The translations under genes were made by a program, and so were the position numbers. Under the pieces are notes generated by a model, which was not told the DNA's origin, made no database searches, and worked only from the letters and a program-made list of their open reading frames with translations. Shown piece by piece: positions 18,501 through 26,425 of a DNA stretch of 30,030 bases (its first letter is position 1; each line of letters opens with the position of its first letter). This stretch comes from Bacteroidales bacterium UBA1181 (lineage in GTDB: Bacteria; Bacteroidota; Bacteroidia; Bacteroidales; Paludibacteraceae), in contig DBYR01000023.1 in assembly GCA_002310215.1 (NCBI GenBank), positions 1 through 30,030 on the forward strand, in the 5' to 3' direction.

Positions 18501-18526
18501 AGTTGTAGAAACGGCACCATTCCCAT
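15518..18526 (-). CDS. addB: AddB-type PD-(D/E)XK nuclease with Fe-S cysteines
   Basis: The start is set at the ATG at 18526, 11 bases after proA (18520 also possible); a longer frame to 18574 would overlap proA. The N-terminal about 690 residues are helicase-like without a visible Walker A. The C-terminal nuclease domain shows His738, Asp848 (GTID), Asp863 and Lys865 (DYKTGG) and QxxxY (906-910), the RecB-family catalytic set. Cys706 and CxxCx5C (987, 990, 996) match the iron-sulfur staple of AddB. AddAB resects double-strand breaks for recombination. The partner addA, usually adjacent, would lie outside: proA is upstream and an opposing gene is downstream. The symbol is by domain similarity only. 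Confidence 0.85.
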   Translation of the reverse strand: MGMVPFLQLVAEDLTTKFGGELSNLTVVFPNNRARLFFNNYLVRSIDQPIWSPSYLTIQDLFATCTNLQVADDTKLICDLFKAYSAHIDWKALEIEPETMDMFYFWGEVILSDFEDVDNNLVPANLLFKNMVDLAKMEDDFSFLSEEQITSLQRFFHNFSIEQKSLLKRKFMALWDALLPMYNDFRANLRSQGLAYGGMLHRVVVDEVFKEKGIESFHSEKYVFVGFNVLNKCEIELFSRLQKAGRAMFYWDTDEYYMNMSDVRHEAATFMSQNLERFPNELPKSSLDAFREIPKHFSFVSSSTENAQARYLNDYLTNCRKKGFTDPETAVVLCDESLLLPVLHSIPPCVDDLNITMGLPLIQTPVFALMKVLVEMQCAVALVAGSRPHSIPFRLIREVLCNPYIQIACEGATDLYDEIVKEHKYHPTVSYLKSKSDSLDQLFTFVDPKEENASSSLLKWLSDIIKKVATHYRKGAVDNPEDNASHATDIVVYDALYKEALFRSYTIVNRLLTLTESGDLKVNIQTMDKLLERMLSSTSVPFSGEPVKGMQVMGFLETRNLDFKNVIMLSVNEGVLPKGGGESSFIPHSLRRAFGMTTIEHKNSLYAYYFYRLLQRAENVTFLYSTATSGGSKGQMSRFLMQLLAESDVDIDLYDLRSDIEVSGKSRFVVDKSEEIVNKMRFKYDKNSNPNARNLSPSLLNTYLSCPMQFYFSYVMGLKEPEELDDEVDHRLLGLIFHAAMEEIYGHFGDAIIKDADLKQLLGKEDVLDQIIDNAFKREYFNVEANAHIQYSGQQLLLKMTILAYVKNVLASDLQNCVPFRIVGVETNQFTRDLSVGGMRLTLGGTIDRLQSDSEGSVYRIVDYKTGGLKDNEKRKDISFPNIPFLFGYNNPDDLKRDSHVGYALQVLFYAYLCTKEKDWTVVPSLMFVRYKEGLLPLKMGTGLAKEEITSLSSDQCEEIEQNLINLLQEIFDPQKPFKQTDDPKNCSYCPFVEICGEKKEL

Positions 18527-18537
18527 CGGGTGATTGT

Positions 18538-19779
18538 TTAGCTTCTTACTTGACCATTCCCCTTGATGATCCACTTGTAGGTGGTGAGTTCCTCCAGCGC
18601 CATAGGGCCGCGGGCGTGCATCTTCTGCGTGGAGATGCCTATCTCAGCGCCTAAGCCGAATTGCGCGCCATCGGTCCATGCCGTGGACGTGTTCGTGTAG
18701 ACGCAGGCGGCGTCCACCATGCGGTCGAACTTCTCGATGGATGCTTCATCCTTGCTGATGATCGCCTCGCTGTGCTTGGAACTATATTTGGCGATATGCT
18801 CCAAAGCCTCGTCCAGGTTCTTGACCGTTTTGATGGACATCTTATAGTCCAGGAACTCCGTACCGTAGGAATCGGCTGTCGCTGGTTCCAGATATGGGTA
18901 TTTGCCATTCAGCGCATCGTAGGAAGGCTGGTCGGCATATATGATCACGTTCTTCTCCGCCATGCGCTCGCAGATGGCAGGAAGGTCTTGGAGTCTCTTC
19001 TCGTTGATGATCAGGCAGTCCAATGAGTTGCATACGCTGACGCGGCGAGTCTTGCCGTTGAAGACCGCATCCTGTCCGATCTTCAAGTCTCCGCTCTCGT
19101 CGAAGTAGATGTGGCACACGCCAGCACCCGTCTCGATGACAGGGATCTTCGCATGTTCGCGCACGAAGTTGATCAGGCCCGAACTGCCCCGTGGGATGAT
19201 CATATCCACATAGCCGATAGCGTTCAGCAGTTCACCCGTGGACTCACGACCGGCAGGCAACAAGGCCACAACGTTCTCGTTCACGTTCATCCTGCGCAAT
19301 ACGGAATGGATGACGTTGACAATCGCCGTGTTGGAGCAATGCGCATCCGAACCACCCTTCAGTACGCAGGCATTGCCCGATTTGAAGCAGATGGAGAAGA
19401 CGTCGAAGCTCACATTAGGGCGAGCTTCATAGATCACGCCGATCACTCCGAAAGGCACGCTGATGCGCTTCAGTTTCAATCCATTCGGACGTTCGATATC
19501 TTTCAGCACCTTACCCAATGGAGAGGGCAAACCCGCCACGTTCCTGATGTCAGAGGCGATGCCCGCAATGCGTTCCTTCGTCAACATCAAACGGTCATAC
19601 ATAGGGTTGGACTTGTCCATCTTGTCCAAATCCTTCTGGTTCTCAGACAGAATGTAGTCGGTTTGCTTCTCAGCCTCGTCGGCCACCGCCAGCAGCACTT
19701 CGCGAACCTTCGCATCATCAAGGCCTACCAAAGTCTTGGAGGCGTCACGCACTGCGGCAAATAATTCATTCGTTTCCAT
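18538..19779 (-). CDS. proA: Glutamate-5-semialdehyde dehydrogenase (gamma-glutamyl phosphate reductase)
   Basis: ProA reduces gamma-glutamyl phosphate with NADPH to glutamate semialdehyde in proline synthesis. The 413-residue aldehyde-dehydrogenase-fold protein has the NADP-binding segment GVIGVIYEARPNVS (111-124), the catalytic cysteine Cys250 in RRVSVCNSLD and the C-terminal signature MHARGPMALEELTTYKW (387-403). Length is normal. proB, its usual partner, is not in the window. The nuclease gene follows within 11 bases and is probably co-transcribed. A -7 box lies upstream. Confidence 0.97.
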   Translation of the reverse strand: METNELFAAVRDASKTLVGLDDAKVREVLLAVADEAEKQTDYILSENQKDLDKMDKSNPMYDRLMLTKERIAGIASDIRNVAGLPSPLGKVLKDIERPNGLKLKRISVPFGVIGVIYEARPNVSFDVFSICFKSGNACVLKGGSDAHCSNTAIVNVIHSVLRRMNVNENVVALLPAGRESTGELLNAIGYVDMIIPRGSSGLINFVREHAKIPVIETGAGVCHIYFDESGDLKIGQDAVFNGKTRRVSVCNSLDCLIINEKRLQDLPAICERMAEKNVIIYADQPSYDALNGKYPYLEPATADSYGTEFLDYKMSIKTVKNLDEALEHIAKYSSKHSEAIISKDEASIEKFDRMVDAACVYTNTSTAWTDGAQFGLGAEIGISTQKMHARGPMALEELTTYKWIIKGNGQVRS

Positions 19780-19814
19780 TGTGGTATAAGTTTATAATAA
19801 CATCAGTCAATACG

Positions 19815-19822
19815 CAAATTTA
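19815..19822 (-). promoter_or_regulatory. -7 box of proA
   Basis: TAAATTTG on the minus strand, 35 bases before the proA ATG, matches TAnnTTTG. The -33 region is a T run. Confidence 0.6.
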
Positions 19823-19840
19823 CGATTTTAGCGTGAAATA

Positions 19841-19874
19841 AAAAAACATGGCACGGTACATTATCATGCACGTG
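19841..19874 (-). terminator. Possible terminator after tcdA
   Basis: Minus strand: CACGTGCAT and ATGTACCGTG pair with one bulged C and one G.T pair around a GATA loop. Seven T follow after a 5-base gap, which is longer than usual. Confidence 0.4.
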
Positions 19875-19916
19875 GAAATTACAAAATAGTAAATAGTAAA
19901 TCGTCAAATAGTAAAT
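19874..19916 (+). repeat. Dispersed A/T-rich intergenic repeat, copy 1
   Basis: A 43-base element built on AAATAGT-like units in the proA/tcdA gap. A second copy lies inverted at 29163-29203; by hand about 35 of 41 aligned bases agree. Confidence 0.65.
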
Positions 19917-19940
19917 GTTCGAGTAAAACCGCCTCAACAG

Positions 19941-20681
19941 TTATTCCTCGTTCTCTTCGCGGGCTCTTTCCCTTAAGGATGATAGGACATGGCAGGCGAT
20001 GTAGTTGCCGACGGTGGCGGGCATGTATGAGATCGTGCCGACGGTGGAGACCTTGTTCTGCTCCTCCACCATCATGACCGCCTTTTCGTCGGGCAATTCG
20101 GAACTGAAGACCACCTTAAAGCCTTTTCGGATACCCATTTTGCCTAAACGCTTGCGGACAGCCTTCGCTAAGGTGCAATTGTAGGATTTGGAGATATCCG
20201 CGATCTGGATTTTCGTGATGTCGCTCTTGGCCCCTGCACCCATCGAGGAGATAAGCGGGAGGTGACGTTCCAGGGCGCATTGGATCAGGAACACTTTGGG
20301 CGATAGCGTGTCGATGGCATCCACTACAAAATCATAGCGCGCCGCATCCAGTAGCTGAGGAGTGAGCTCATCCTTCAGGAAGATGGTGTGTACGTGCAGC
20401 TTCAGTTCCGGATTGATGTCCAGGAGGCGTTTCGCCAGCACTTCGGTCTTATCCATCCCCAGCGTGGAGTGCAGGGCCACCAACTGTCGGTTGATATTGC
20501 TTTCATTCACCTTGTCGCCATCCACGATGGTGAGTTCACCGACACCGCCCCGCACGAGCATCTCCGCGGCGTAAGCGCCGACACCGCCGACACCCACCAC
20601 CAAGACATGTTTCTTCCCAAGCGAGGCCATCGTCTGCTCCCCAAGCAGCAGCCTCGTCCTTATCTGCCATTCCTTCTCCAT
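19941..20681 (-). CDS. tcdA: tRNA threonylcarbamoyladenosine dehydratase
   Basis: TcdA is an E1-like enzyme that uses ATP to cyclise t6A at position 37 of ANN-decoding tRNAs to ct6A. The start at the ATG at 20681 gives the usual family N-terminus (RTRLLLGEQ at 8-16). The upstream extension in frame contains the promoter. The 246-residue ThiF-fold protein has the nucleotide-binding loop GVGGVG (30-35), the acidic DGD (54-56), NRQ (64-66) and KxxVL, and lacks the C-terminal extensions of ThiF/MoeB. A -7 box precedes it. Confidence 0.93.
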   Translation of the reverse strand: MEKEWQIRTRLLLGEQTMASLGKKHVLVVGVGGVGAYAAEMLVRGGVGELTIVDGDKVNESNINRQLVALHSTLGMDKTEVLAKRLLDINPELKLHVHTIFLKDELTPQLLDAARYDFVVDAIDTLSPKVFLIQCALERHLPLISSMGAGAKSDITKIQIADISKSYNCTLAKAVRKRLGKMGIRKGFKVVFSSELPDEKAVMMVEEQNKVSTVGTISYMPATVGNYIACHVLSSLRERAREENEE

Positions 20682-20701
20682 ATTCAAAACCGTGTATGGG
20701 A

Positions 20702-20709
20702 CAAAGGTA
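20702..20709 (-). promoter_or_regulatory. -7 box of tcdA
   Basis: TACCTTTG on the minus strand matches TAnnTTTG, 20 bases before the ATG at 20681. This supports the shorter start. Confidence 0.6.
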
Positions 20710-20757
20710 GCAAATAATCGTCTTAGGAACGTTAATTGTCCGTAAAAGTAAGAAGCG

Positions 20758-20796
20758 AAAAAAATGGATGACGAGACCGAAGCCACGCCATCCATT
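20758..20796 (-). terminator. Terminator of the CotH-like gene
   Basis: Minus strand: AATGGATG pairs with CATCCATT, and an inner stem ends in the stable loop C(TTCG)G. A run of seven T follows. It lies about 20 bases after the CotH-like gene's stop. Confidence 0.9.
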
Positions 20797-20818
20797 CAGA
20801 AACATTCCTATCCTACTC

Positions 20819-23800
20819 TTATTCTTTGATGATTGTCTCTTTGTATATCGCCTTTTCCGTGAAGAGCTCCACATGGTATATACCTGAGGCCAGTTTCCTC
20901 AGATCGATGGACGAGATAGGGTTCATCCTGTCGTATACATTCAGCAATCTACCTAAATTGTCATAAAGGAAGATGTCGATAGAGCCCTCGCCGGCCACCT
21001 TCACATTCAGCACGTCGGACGTTGGGTTAGGATAAATACTGATAGGGCCCTCCTCATCCTGCTTAACCTCCTCCACATCAGTGATGATGGACATACACTC
21101 GTCGGAGTCACATACCCGGGAACTATTCGCCACGCCAGGAGTTGGATAGAAGACACGTCCGCCCGAGCACTCTCCAAATGTAACCCATTGGTTACCGCCA
21201 TCGTTCAAAAGGCCATAGGACATGTTTTCATCCACATAGTCATACTCCACCTCGTCGATGCTATAGACATTGTTTCCGCATTTCATGTTGATGGCGACAT
21301 AGGAGCCCGCAAGGTTTTTCAACTTGAAGCCAGCGTGCAATGGGCCACGGTAAGAGAGGTTATCCGCCCATATAAGTATCCTATCTTTAGGCGCCACTTT
21401 CGTCTCCTCGTATCCGTAAGGAATCATGAACTTAGTCTCATTCTCCGCCTTATCCGTCAGGAAGAGGCCCGCGAGGTTGACAGTCTCGTCGCCATCGTTA
21501 TAGATCTCGAACCAGTCGGAGTAGTTGCCAAATTCGTCGGAAGTGCCAGATCCCTTCATGTTAGAGGCGCAGATCTCGTTGATACGTATATCAGGTTGCT
21601 CGCAGCCGCTCAGTTTCTCGAACACGGCTGTCAGATTCAAATCCCCGTTGACGGTCGTGCGGTAAATCGGGTTAGTGGAGATATACTCACCCGATGAAGG
21701 CTCGCTTACAGATGGAGAGCCATAGACGATGGACTCCTCGAAGAAGAGCTTCAAGTCGGAACTCTCCGCCTTATGTTGATGTACCTCCACCGCAAAGATG
21801 TTAGTGCCCTCCTTCAAAGCGGAATTAGGGATGATGACGATCTCTATAGAGTCATTCGCCCAAGTACTGGAGAAACTCGTGCCACTTATCTGGCTTGGGT
21901 CAATGTTGCTGGCCCTCACCTTCTTGCCGTTCACGTAAAGGACATAGGAATCATCGAACTTGATGCGGGCGACAATACCCCTGATGTTCTCCACGTTTTC
22001 CAAGTTGAATACACTCCTGAAATAGACGGCGGCGTAATGGTTCCCTTTATTACCGCTCTCAATCACCGTGTTGAAATCGGAGTTATCATCATCATTATAC
22101 CCCATCACACCAAAACCAGGCAGCCATTCAGAGTCGTTGTAATCATCATACCTCCATTTAGAGTTGCTCTTTCCATCTTTGGAAGTGTAATACTTCCACT
22201 CCCTTGTATGCGTATATTCCAAACCAACCGTGTCGATCGGATCATCTTCCACAGCAGCTTGCGCAGAGGATTCTCCCTCACCTTTCCAACCAATGAACTT
22301 GTATCCGAAAGGCGCCACCGCCTCCAGTTTCAACTCCTTGCCAGAGAAGTATTTGCTAGAGATATTTGAGGTTGGGATAAGCTCACCGTTCATCAGGATA
22401 CGGCCTGCGGAAAGGCTCGAGGTCAGATTCAAATCCACCAAACTGCTACCACTAAGCTCCGGGAAATTATCCTTGTTCAACATCTGGTTGTATATCTTTC
22501 CAGGCCTTGCCTGCGCGAAACTCAACATGCCTGCATCACTTAGATTGGTTTTCCCTTCAAAGGTAGCACAGTATTCATTGTATACCAGAGCGGATATGCT
22601 GTCCCAAGTGGTACGAATCTTGTCATACTTCAGCGAGGTGCCTAAATGGATCAGGTACTTCGTCAGGAACTTCTCCCTGAAGGTACTATTCTTCATCAGG
22701 CTGGAGAAGATAATTGTTTTCCACTTGGTGTCTTCCGTGAAACCCACATTTCTCTCCCCGTTGGCCCAATTGAAACGTGAGCCCTCACCTTTTGACCATT
22801 TGAACATATCCACATCAGGCGTGCAATGGTTATCGTCGCCCTCGCCATAAAGGCCCAACCCGAAATCCGTGTCGAAGGAGATCCAGCGGAACCGTCCGTT
22901 GTTGCGCTCCCTCCAAATCTTGCAGTTATTCGCCGGCCAATCAGTGTTCACGATGAACTGTTCGAATATCTGGTAGTTCATGTATTCCTCCATATCCATC
23001 AACTTGGCGGCCTCAGTGTAGTAACTATCTGACTTAGGATCGTTATTCGACAGGAAATTTACCAGATGGTTGTACGCCTCCAAGTCGCCACAAGTCGCCA
23101 CAATACCTTCCCTGTTGGTGATCTCTATCACGTCGATATCCTTGCTGCCAATGCCGTAGTTAGACTCGACAAAAGCTTTGTTCGTACGTTCGCGCAGCCC
23201 CATCAGACCTCTGTATTCGCCATTGAGATAGAATGCGACCGGTTGGTATGCCTGATAGTCGATGCCCATGTTCTTCGCGATGCTCTGCATGAACCCGTCA
23301 CGACAGCGGATATACCGCGCCTCATGGCCATTTCCTCCGTTCCTCAATTGTAAGGACTTGTACTCGTTCCCTAACTTATCGGCGAAGAAGTCATATTTCA
23401 GTTTCCCGTTTCCGGCACCCATTCTGTTACCCGCCTTTATCTTCAGTGACTTCGTTTCATATTTGCGGGAGCAACCACCCATCACAGCTATATCCACCTC
23501 ATGCGACAATACTTGCTTCTCGTCCACGAAGTACTCGAAATTGGCCGCGCGCGCCCAATCCATCACGTAATTCAGTTTTTTGTCCGGCAAACAGCCATAA
23601 TTCGGATTCACACTGTATTCGTTATTCGGACTTCCTTCCGTGTAGATTCCATTTATTGGGTTATATAGATTGGCCGTGTCAGTCACGATAGATACAATAG
23701 GCAGTTGGGACTTCTCGCAGCCGCCGTGCGAAGCGTACGCGGAGATGAATGTGCCCGTCAGGATAGCGCTGGAGATCATGCCATTCTTGTATGCCCTCGC

Positions 23801-24535
23801 ACGAATGATGATGCTCTCATCCTGCTTTTTGATGATATTTGATACGATGATACCATTAGAATTGTATTTTTCCCCTTTCACATCGGTCGGCTCACTTCCG
23901 TCTGTCGTATAGTAGATGGTCGCGCCTTCCGTCTGGGTCTTTATCTTGATAACAGAATTGTTGTAAGAAACAACACCCGGCAACATGCCCTCGAAATATG
24001 GTTTCCCGCAGCGGGAAGATAGGCTCTTGTAAGATTGGCTATTCTCTCCTTTTGGAGTCGGTTCCATGTAACCGTACTCTCCGTTGTAGATTCCGTAAGA
24101 GATATGAGTCTGCATCGCCCCATACTTGAACGAATCAACCACTGCGCCGGATTTGTTCTTCAGCACAATGACACCCCCGTCCGAGTCCAACTTGCGCTCC
24201 GTCTTACTGTCCGTCTCCGAACCATCAAAACAGAACACCTTATAACCAGTACATGAGATGCTCGTTTCTCCGATTTTCCACTCCCACTCCTTCTCAGTGG
24301 AACCATCTTTCTTCAGCTCATAATGTATGATTTTATATCCCTGCAAATCGACGCTCTTATTAGCATCGTTAAAGAGTTCAACCCAACCATTGTAATTCTG
24401 GTTTTTAATATAGGTTGAAATGTTACACGGCATTACCTCGTTCACTCTAACATTCGCATTCGCCGCAAAACATAGAGACAATCCAACTAGCACGAGTGCT
24501 ATCCTTGTCCGTCCGAATCGAATTAGTGTTTCCAT
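20819..24535 (-). CDS. Secreted CotH-kinase-fold / lamin-tail-domain protein with T9SS sorting domain
   Basis: Start at the ATG at 24535, which opens a Sec signal peptide (ending near AANA, about 27); in-frame upstream starts lie in the leader. Domains in order across 1238 residues: lamin-tail domain (about 28-150), chitobiase C-terminal-like beta domain (about 195-265, YYTTDGSEPT), and CotH domain (about 278-640; FYLNGEYRGLMGLRER and FDTDFG at 554-559, the metal-binding DTD block). Then come an InlB-repeat-like piece (about 705-752, FIGWKGEG), a galactose-binding-like domain (about 778-940), a second lamin-tail domain (about 982-1100) and a Por/T9SS C-terminal sorting domain (about 1163-1238, ISIYPNPTSD). 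It should be exported and surface-anchored or released. In Bacillus, CotH phosphorylates spore-coat proteins; here the substrate is unknown. Confidence 0.9.
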   Translation of the reverse strand: METLIRFGRTRIALVLVGLSLCFAANANVRVNEVMPCNISTYIKNQNYNGWVELFNDANKSVDLQGYKIIHYELKKDGSTEKEWEWKIGETSISCTGYKVFCFDGSETDSKTERKLDSDGGVIVLKNKSGAVVDSFKYGAMQTHISYGIYNGEYGYMEPTPKGENSQSYKSLSSRCGKPYFEGMLPGVVSYNNSVIKIKTQTEGATIYYTTDGSEPTDVKGEKYNSNGIIVSNIIKKQDESIIIRARAYKNGMISSAILTGTFISAYASHGGCEKSQLPIVSIVTDTANLYNPINGIYTEGSPNNEYSVNPNYGCLPDKKLNYVMDWARAANFEYFVDEKQVLSHEVDIAVMGGCSRKYETKSLKIKAGNRMGAGNGKLKYDFFADKLGNEYKSLQLRNGGNGHEARYIRCRDGFMQSIAKNMGIDYQAYQPVAFYLNGEYRGLMGLRERTNKAFVESNYGIGSKDIDVIEITNREGIVATCGDLEAYNHLVNFLSNNDPKSDSYYTEAAKLMDMEEYMNYQIFEQFIVNTDWPANNCKIWRERNNGRFRWISFDTDFGLGLYGEGDDNHCTPDVDMFKWSKGEGSRFNWANGERNVGFTEDTKWKTIIFSSLMKNSTFREKFLTKYLIHLGTSLKYDKIRTTWDSISALVYNEYCATFEGKTNLSDAGMLSFAQARPGKIYNQMLNKDNFPELSGSSLVDLNLTSSLSAGRILMNGELIPTSNISSKYFSGKELKLEAVAPFGYKFIGWKGEGESSAQAAVEDDPIDTVGLEYTHTREWKYYTSKDGKSNSKWRYDDYNDSEWLPGFGVMGYNDDDNSDFNTVIESGNKGNHYAAVYFRSVFNLENVENIRGIVARIKFDDSYVLYVNGKKVRASNIDPSQISGTSFSSTWANDSIEIVIIPNSALKEGTNIFAVEVHQHKAESSDLKLFFEESIVYGSPSVSEPSSGEYISTNPIYRTTVNGDLNLTAVFEKLSGCEQPDIRINEICASNMKGSGTSDEFGNYSDWFEIYNDGDETVNLAGLFLTDKAENETKFMIPYGYEETKVAPKDRILIWADNLSYRGPLHAGFKLKNLAGSYVAINMKCGNNVYSIDEVEYDYVDENMSYGLLNDGGNQWVTFGECSGGRVFYPTPGVANSSRVCDSDECMSIITDVEEVKQDEEGPISIYPNPTSDVLNVKVAGEGSIDIFLYDNLGRLLNVYDRMNPISSIDLRKLASGIYHVELFTEKAIYKETIIKE

Positions 24536-24581
24536 AAGCAATTCGTTTTTAATTAACACCATATAGGGGCGAAAAATACCC

Positions 24582-24601
24582 ACAGGGAAGCACACCTCCC
24601 T
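24582..24601 (-). promoter_or_regulatory. Hairpin in the 5' leader of the CotH-like gene
   Basis: Minus strand: CAGGGAGG pairs with CTTCCCTG (8 bp, one G.T pair) around loop TGTG. It sits about 47 bases before the start codon and has no T run, so it is not a terminator; it could affect mRNA stability or translation. Confidence 0.45.
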
Positions 24602-24660
24602 GCCTACTCTGTTTCATCATACCATTCTTGGGTTTCCCCCTCCATTTGTAAACTCGATTA

Positions 24661-24690
24661 CGAATATAATAAAATTTTTTTACTATCAAA
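24661..24690 (-). promoter_or_regulatory. Promoter of the CotH-like gene
   Basis: Minus strand TTTG (24690-24687) and TATATTCG (24668-24661), one base off the -7 consensus, are 18 bases apart. Confidence 0.5.
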
Positions 24691-24820
24691 AAAAAATCGA
24701 ACTATCTAACATGATTATTATCAATACATAACGATTGCCTTGATTGCGGAATTTCCTTTTTTGAAAAAAAACCTTAAAGGGCGGAAATAATACTTTGATG
24801 TATGCAAAAAATAAGATTTC

Positions 24821-24853
24821 TTTGCGAAACAAAAAGAAGGAAGCATATTTTTG
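24821..24853 (+). promoter_or_regulatory. Promoter of the flippase gene, almost touching the start codon
   Basis: TTTG (24821-24824) and TATTTTTG (24846-24853) are 21 bases apart and match the -33/-7 consensus. The -7 box ends only 2 bases before the ATG at 24856, so the mRNA would be leaderless or start translation at the ATG at 24865. Confidence 0.6.
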
Positions 24854-24855
24854 CC

Positions 24856-26340
24856 ATGGCTGAGATGAAAAACCTTGCTAAACAGACCGCTATATACGGC
24901 GTTAGCAGCATTTTAGGTAAGTTTTTGAACTGGTGTCTCGTTCCGCTCTACACGTACGTGCTCACCAATTCCGCCGAATATGGTATCGTGACCAACCTCT
25001 ACGCATGGACCGCCTTGCTGTTGGTCATCCTCACATACGGCATGGAGACGGGGTTCTTCCGTTTCGCGAACAAGGACAGGGAAAATGCGGACAGTGTCTA
25101 CAGCAGCGTGCTTTGTTGCGTCGGCGCGACCTCCACTCTCTTCGCCCTCCTTGGCGTGGTGTTCAGCCGTGACATAGCAGACTTGTTAGGCTACTCCAGC
25201 CATCCCGAGTTCATCTGGATGCTCTGCGTCATCGTCGCCATGGATGCCTTCGATTGCATTCCGTTCGCCTACCTGCGGTTCCAAAACCAGGCGGGCCGCT
25301 TCGCTATCCTTAAGTTGGTGATGATATTGGTGAACATAGCCGCCAACCTCTTCTTCCTAATCATTTGCCCTAAGATACAAGTCTCTCATCCTGAATGGAT
25401 CTCCTGGTTCTACGACGAGAGCTATGGAGTGGGGTATGTGTTCATCTCCAACCTGATCTCCACACTGTTCGTCACTTGCATGTTGTTGCCTCAAATCCTG
25501 AAGGCCAAACTTAAGATAGACTCCTCATTGCTGAAACAAATCCTGAAATACTCCTTCCCGCTCCTCATCTTAGGTGTGGCGGGCATCATGAACCAGAGTT
25601 TGGATAAAATCATCTTCCCTTACCTTATCCCGGACCGTGCGGTGGCCGACGCGCAATTGGGCATCTACGGCGCATGCTTCAAAATCGCAATGGTGATGAT
25701 GATGTTCACCCAAGCTTTCCGCTATGCTTACGAGCCCTTCATCTTCGCGCAGAATAAAGGGGGCGACAAGAAAAACGAGTATGCCGACGCGATGAAGTTC
25801 TTCATCATCTTCTCCTTCCTGATTTTCTTAGGAATGATTTTCTACTTGGATATCCTGAAGCATTTGATCCGAAGCGATTACTGGGAAGGTCTGCGTGTGG
25901 TGCCTATCATTCTTATATCCTACCTCTTCCAAGGCATCTTCTTCAACCTCTCCCTGTGGTATAAACTGACGGATAAGACCCAGTATGGCGCCTATTTCTC
26001 TATTATAGGTCTGATCATCACGCTCTTGGTGAATGTTTTGTTCGTGCCTAAATATGGCTACATGGCCTCCGCATCCGCCTCGCTCTGCTGCTTCTTCGCC
26101 ATCACGGTGATCTCCTATTGCTTCGGACAGAAATATTATCCGATAAAATATGACTTCAAATCCATCCTCATCTACGCGCTTGTGACGGCTCTCTTCTTCG
26201 CCATACATACATACTCTCCGGCGAAGGGCGCACTGCGCTATGTGCAGGATACATTCCTCTTACTGCTGTTCGTCGCACTAATCATCAAGCGTGACCTCCC
26301 GCTGAAGGCGTTACCGGTCGTCGGGAAATTCTTCCGTTGA
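24856..26340 (+). CDS. Oligosaccharide flippase family (MATE/Wzx-like) membrane protein
   Basis: Wzx-type flippases move lipid-linked saccharides across the inner membrane. The protein (494 residues from this start) has about 12-14 transmembrane helices and opens with AKQTAIYGVSSILGKFLNW and LVPLYTYVL, typical of Bacteroidota polysaccharide biosynthesis proteins. FRYAYEPFIFAQNK in the middle is also characteristic. Starts at 24802, 24856 and 24865 are in frame; I chose 24856 because the N-terminus then fits the family, while the promoter position favours 24856 or 24865 over 24802. No glycosyltransferases are adjacent, so the cargo is unknown; it may serve a housekeeping glycan. Confidence 0.88.
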   Translation: MAEMKNLAKQTAIYGVSSILGKFLNWCLVPLYTYVLTNSAEYGIVTNLYAWTALLLVILTYGMETGFFRFANKDRENADSVYSSVLCCVGATSTLFALLGVVFSRDIADLLGYSSHPEFIWMLCVIVAMDAFDCIPFAYLRFQNQAGRFAILKLVMILVNIAANLFFLIICPKIQVSHPEWISWFYDESYGVGYVFISNLISTLFVTCMLLPQILKAKLKIDSSLLKQILKYSFPLLILGVAGIMNQSLDKIIFPYLIPDRAVADAQLGIYGACFKIAMVMMMFTQAFRYAYEPFIFAQNKGGDKKNEYADAMKFFIIFSFLIFLGMIFYLDILKHLIRSDYWEGLRVVPIILISYLFQGIFFNLSLWYKLTDKTQYGAYFSIIGLIITLLVNVLFVPKYGYMASASASLCCFFAITVISYCFGQKYYPIKYDFKSILIYALVTALFFAIHTYSPAKGALRYVQDTFLLLLFVALIIKRDLPLKALPVVGKFFR

Positions 26341-26364
26341 TGATGACAATCGGATATTTCCAGT

Positions 26365-26404
26365 AAAAAAATGGGTATCCATCGGTTTCCCCGTGAATAC
26401 CCAT
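26365..26404 (-). terminator. Terminator of the porin-glnK-amt operon
   Basis: Minus strand: an 11-bp stem ATGGGTATTCA/TGGATACCCAT with inner CGG/CCG pairs, followed by seven T, about 20 bases after the amt stop. The opposing flippase gene ends just on the other side. Confidence 0.9.
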
Positions 26405-26425
26405 CTCGTTTGGCAGATTCTCCTA

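Larger units (their letters stand above)
24536..24855. other. Divergent intergenic region, CotH-like gene / flippase
   Basis: About 320 bases, strongly A/T-rich in the centre, with one promoter facing each way. The CotH-like leader of about 120 bases includes a hairpin at 24582-24601. No supported ORF. Confidence 0.6.

Noticed and set aside
19851..19869. TGGCACG resembling a sigma-54 -24 element near the rpoN-containing region
   Set aside because: The required GC at -12 is missing at the right spacing, and the sequence is better explained as part of a hairpin after tcdA.
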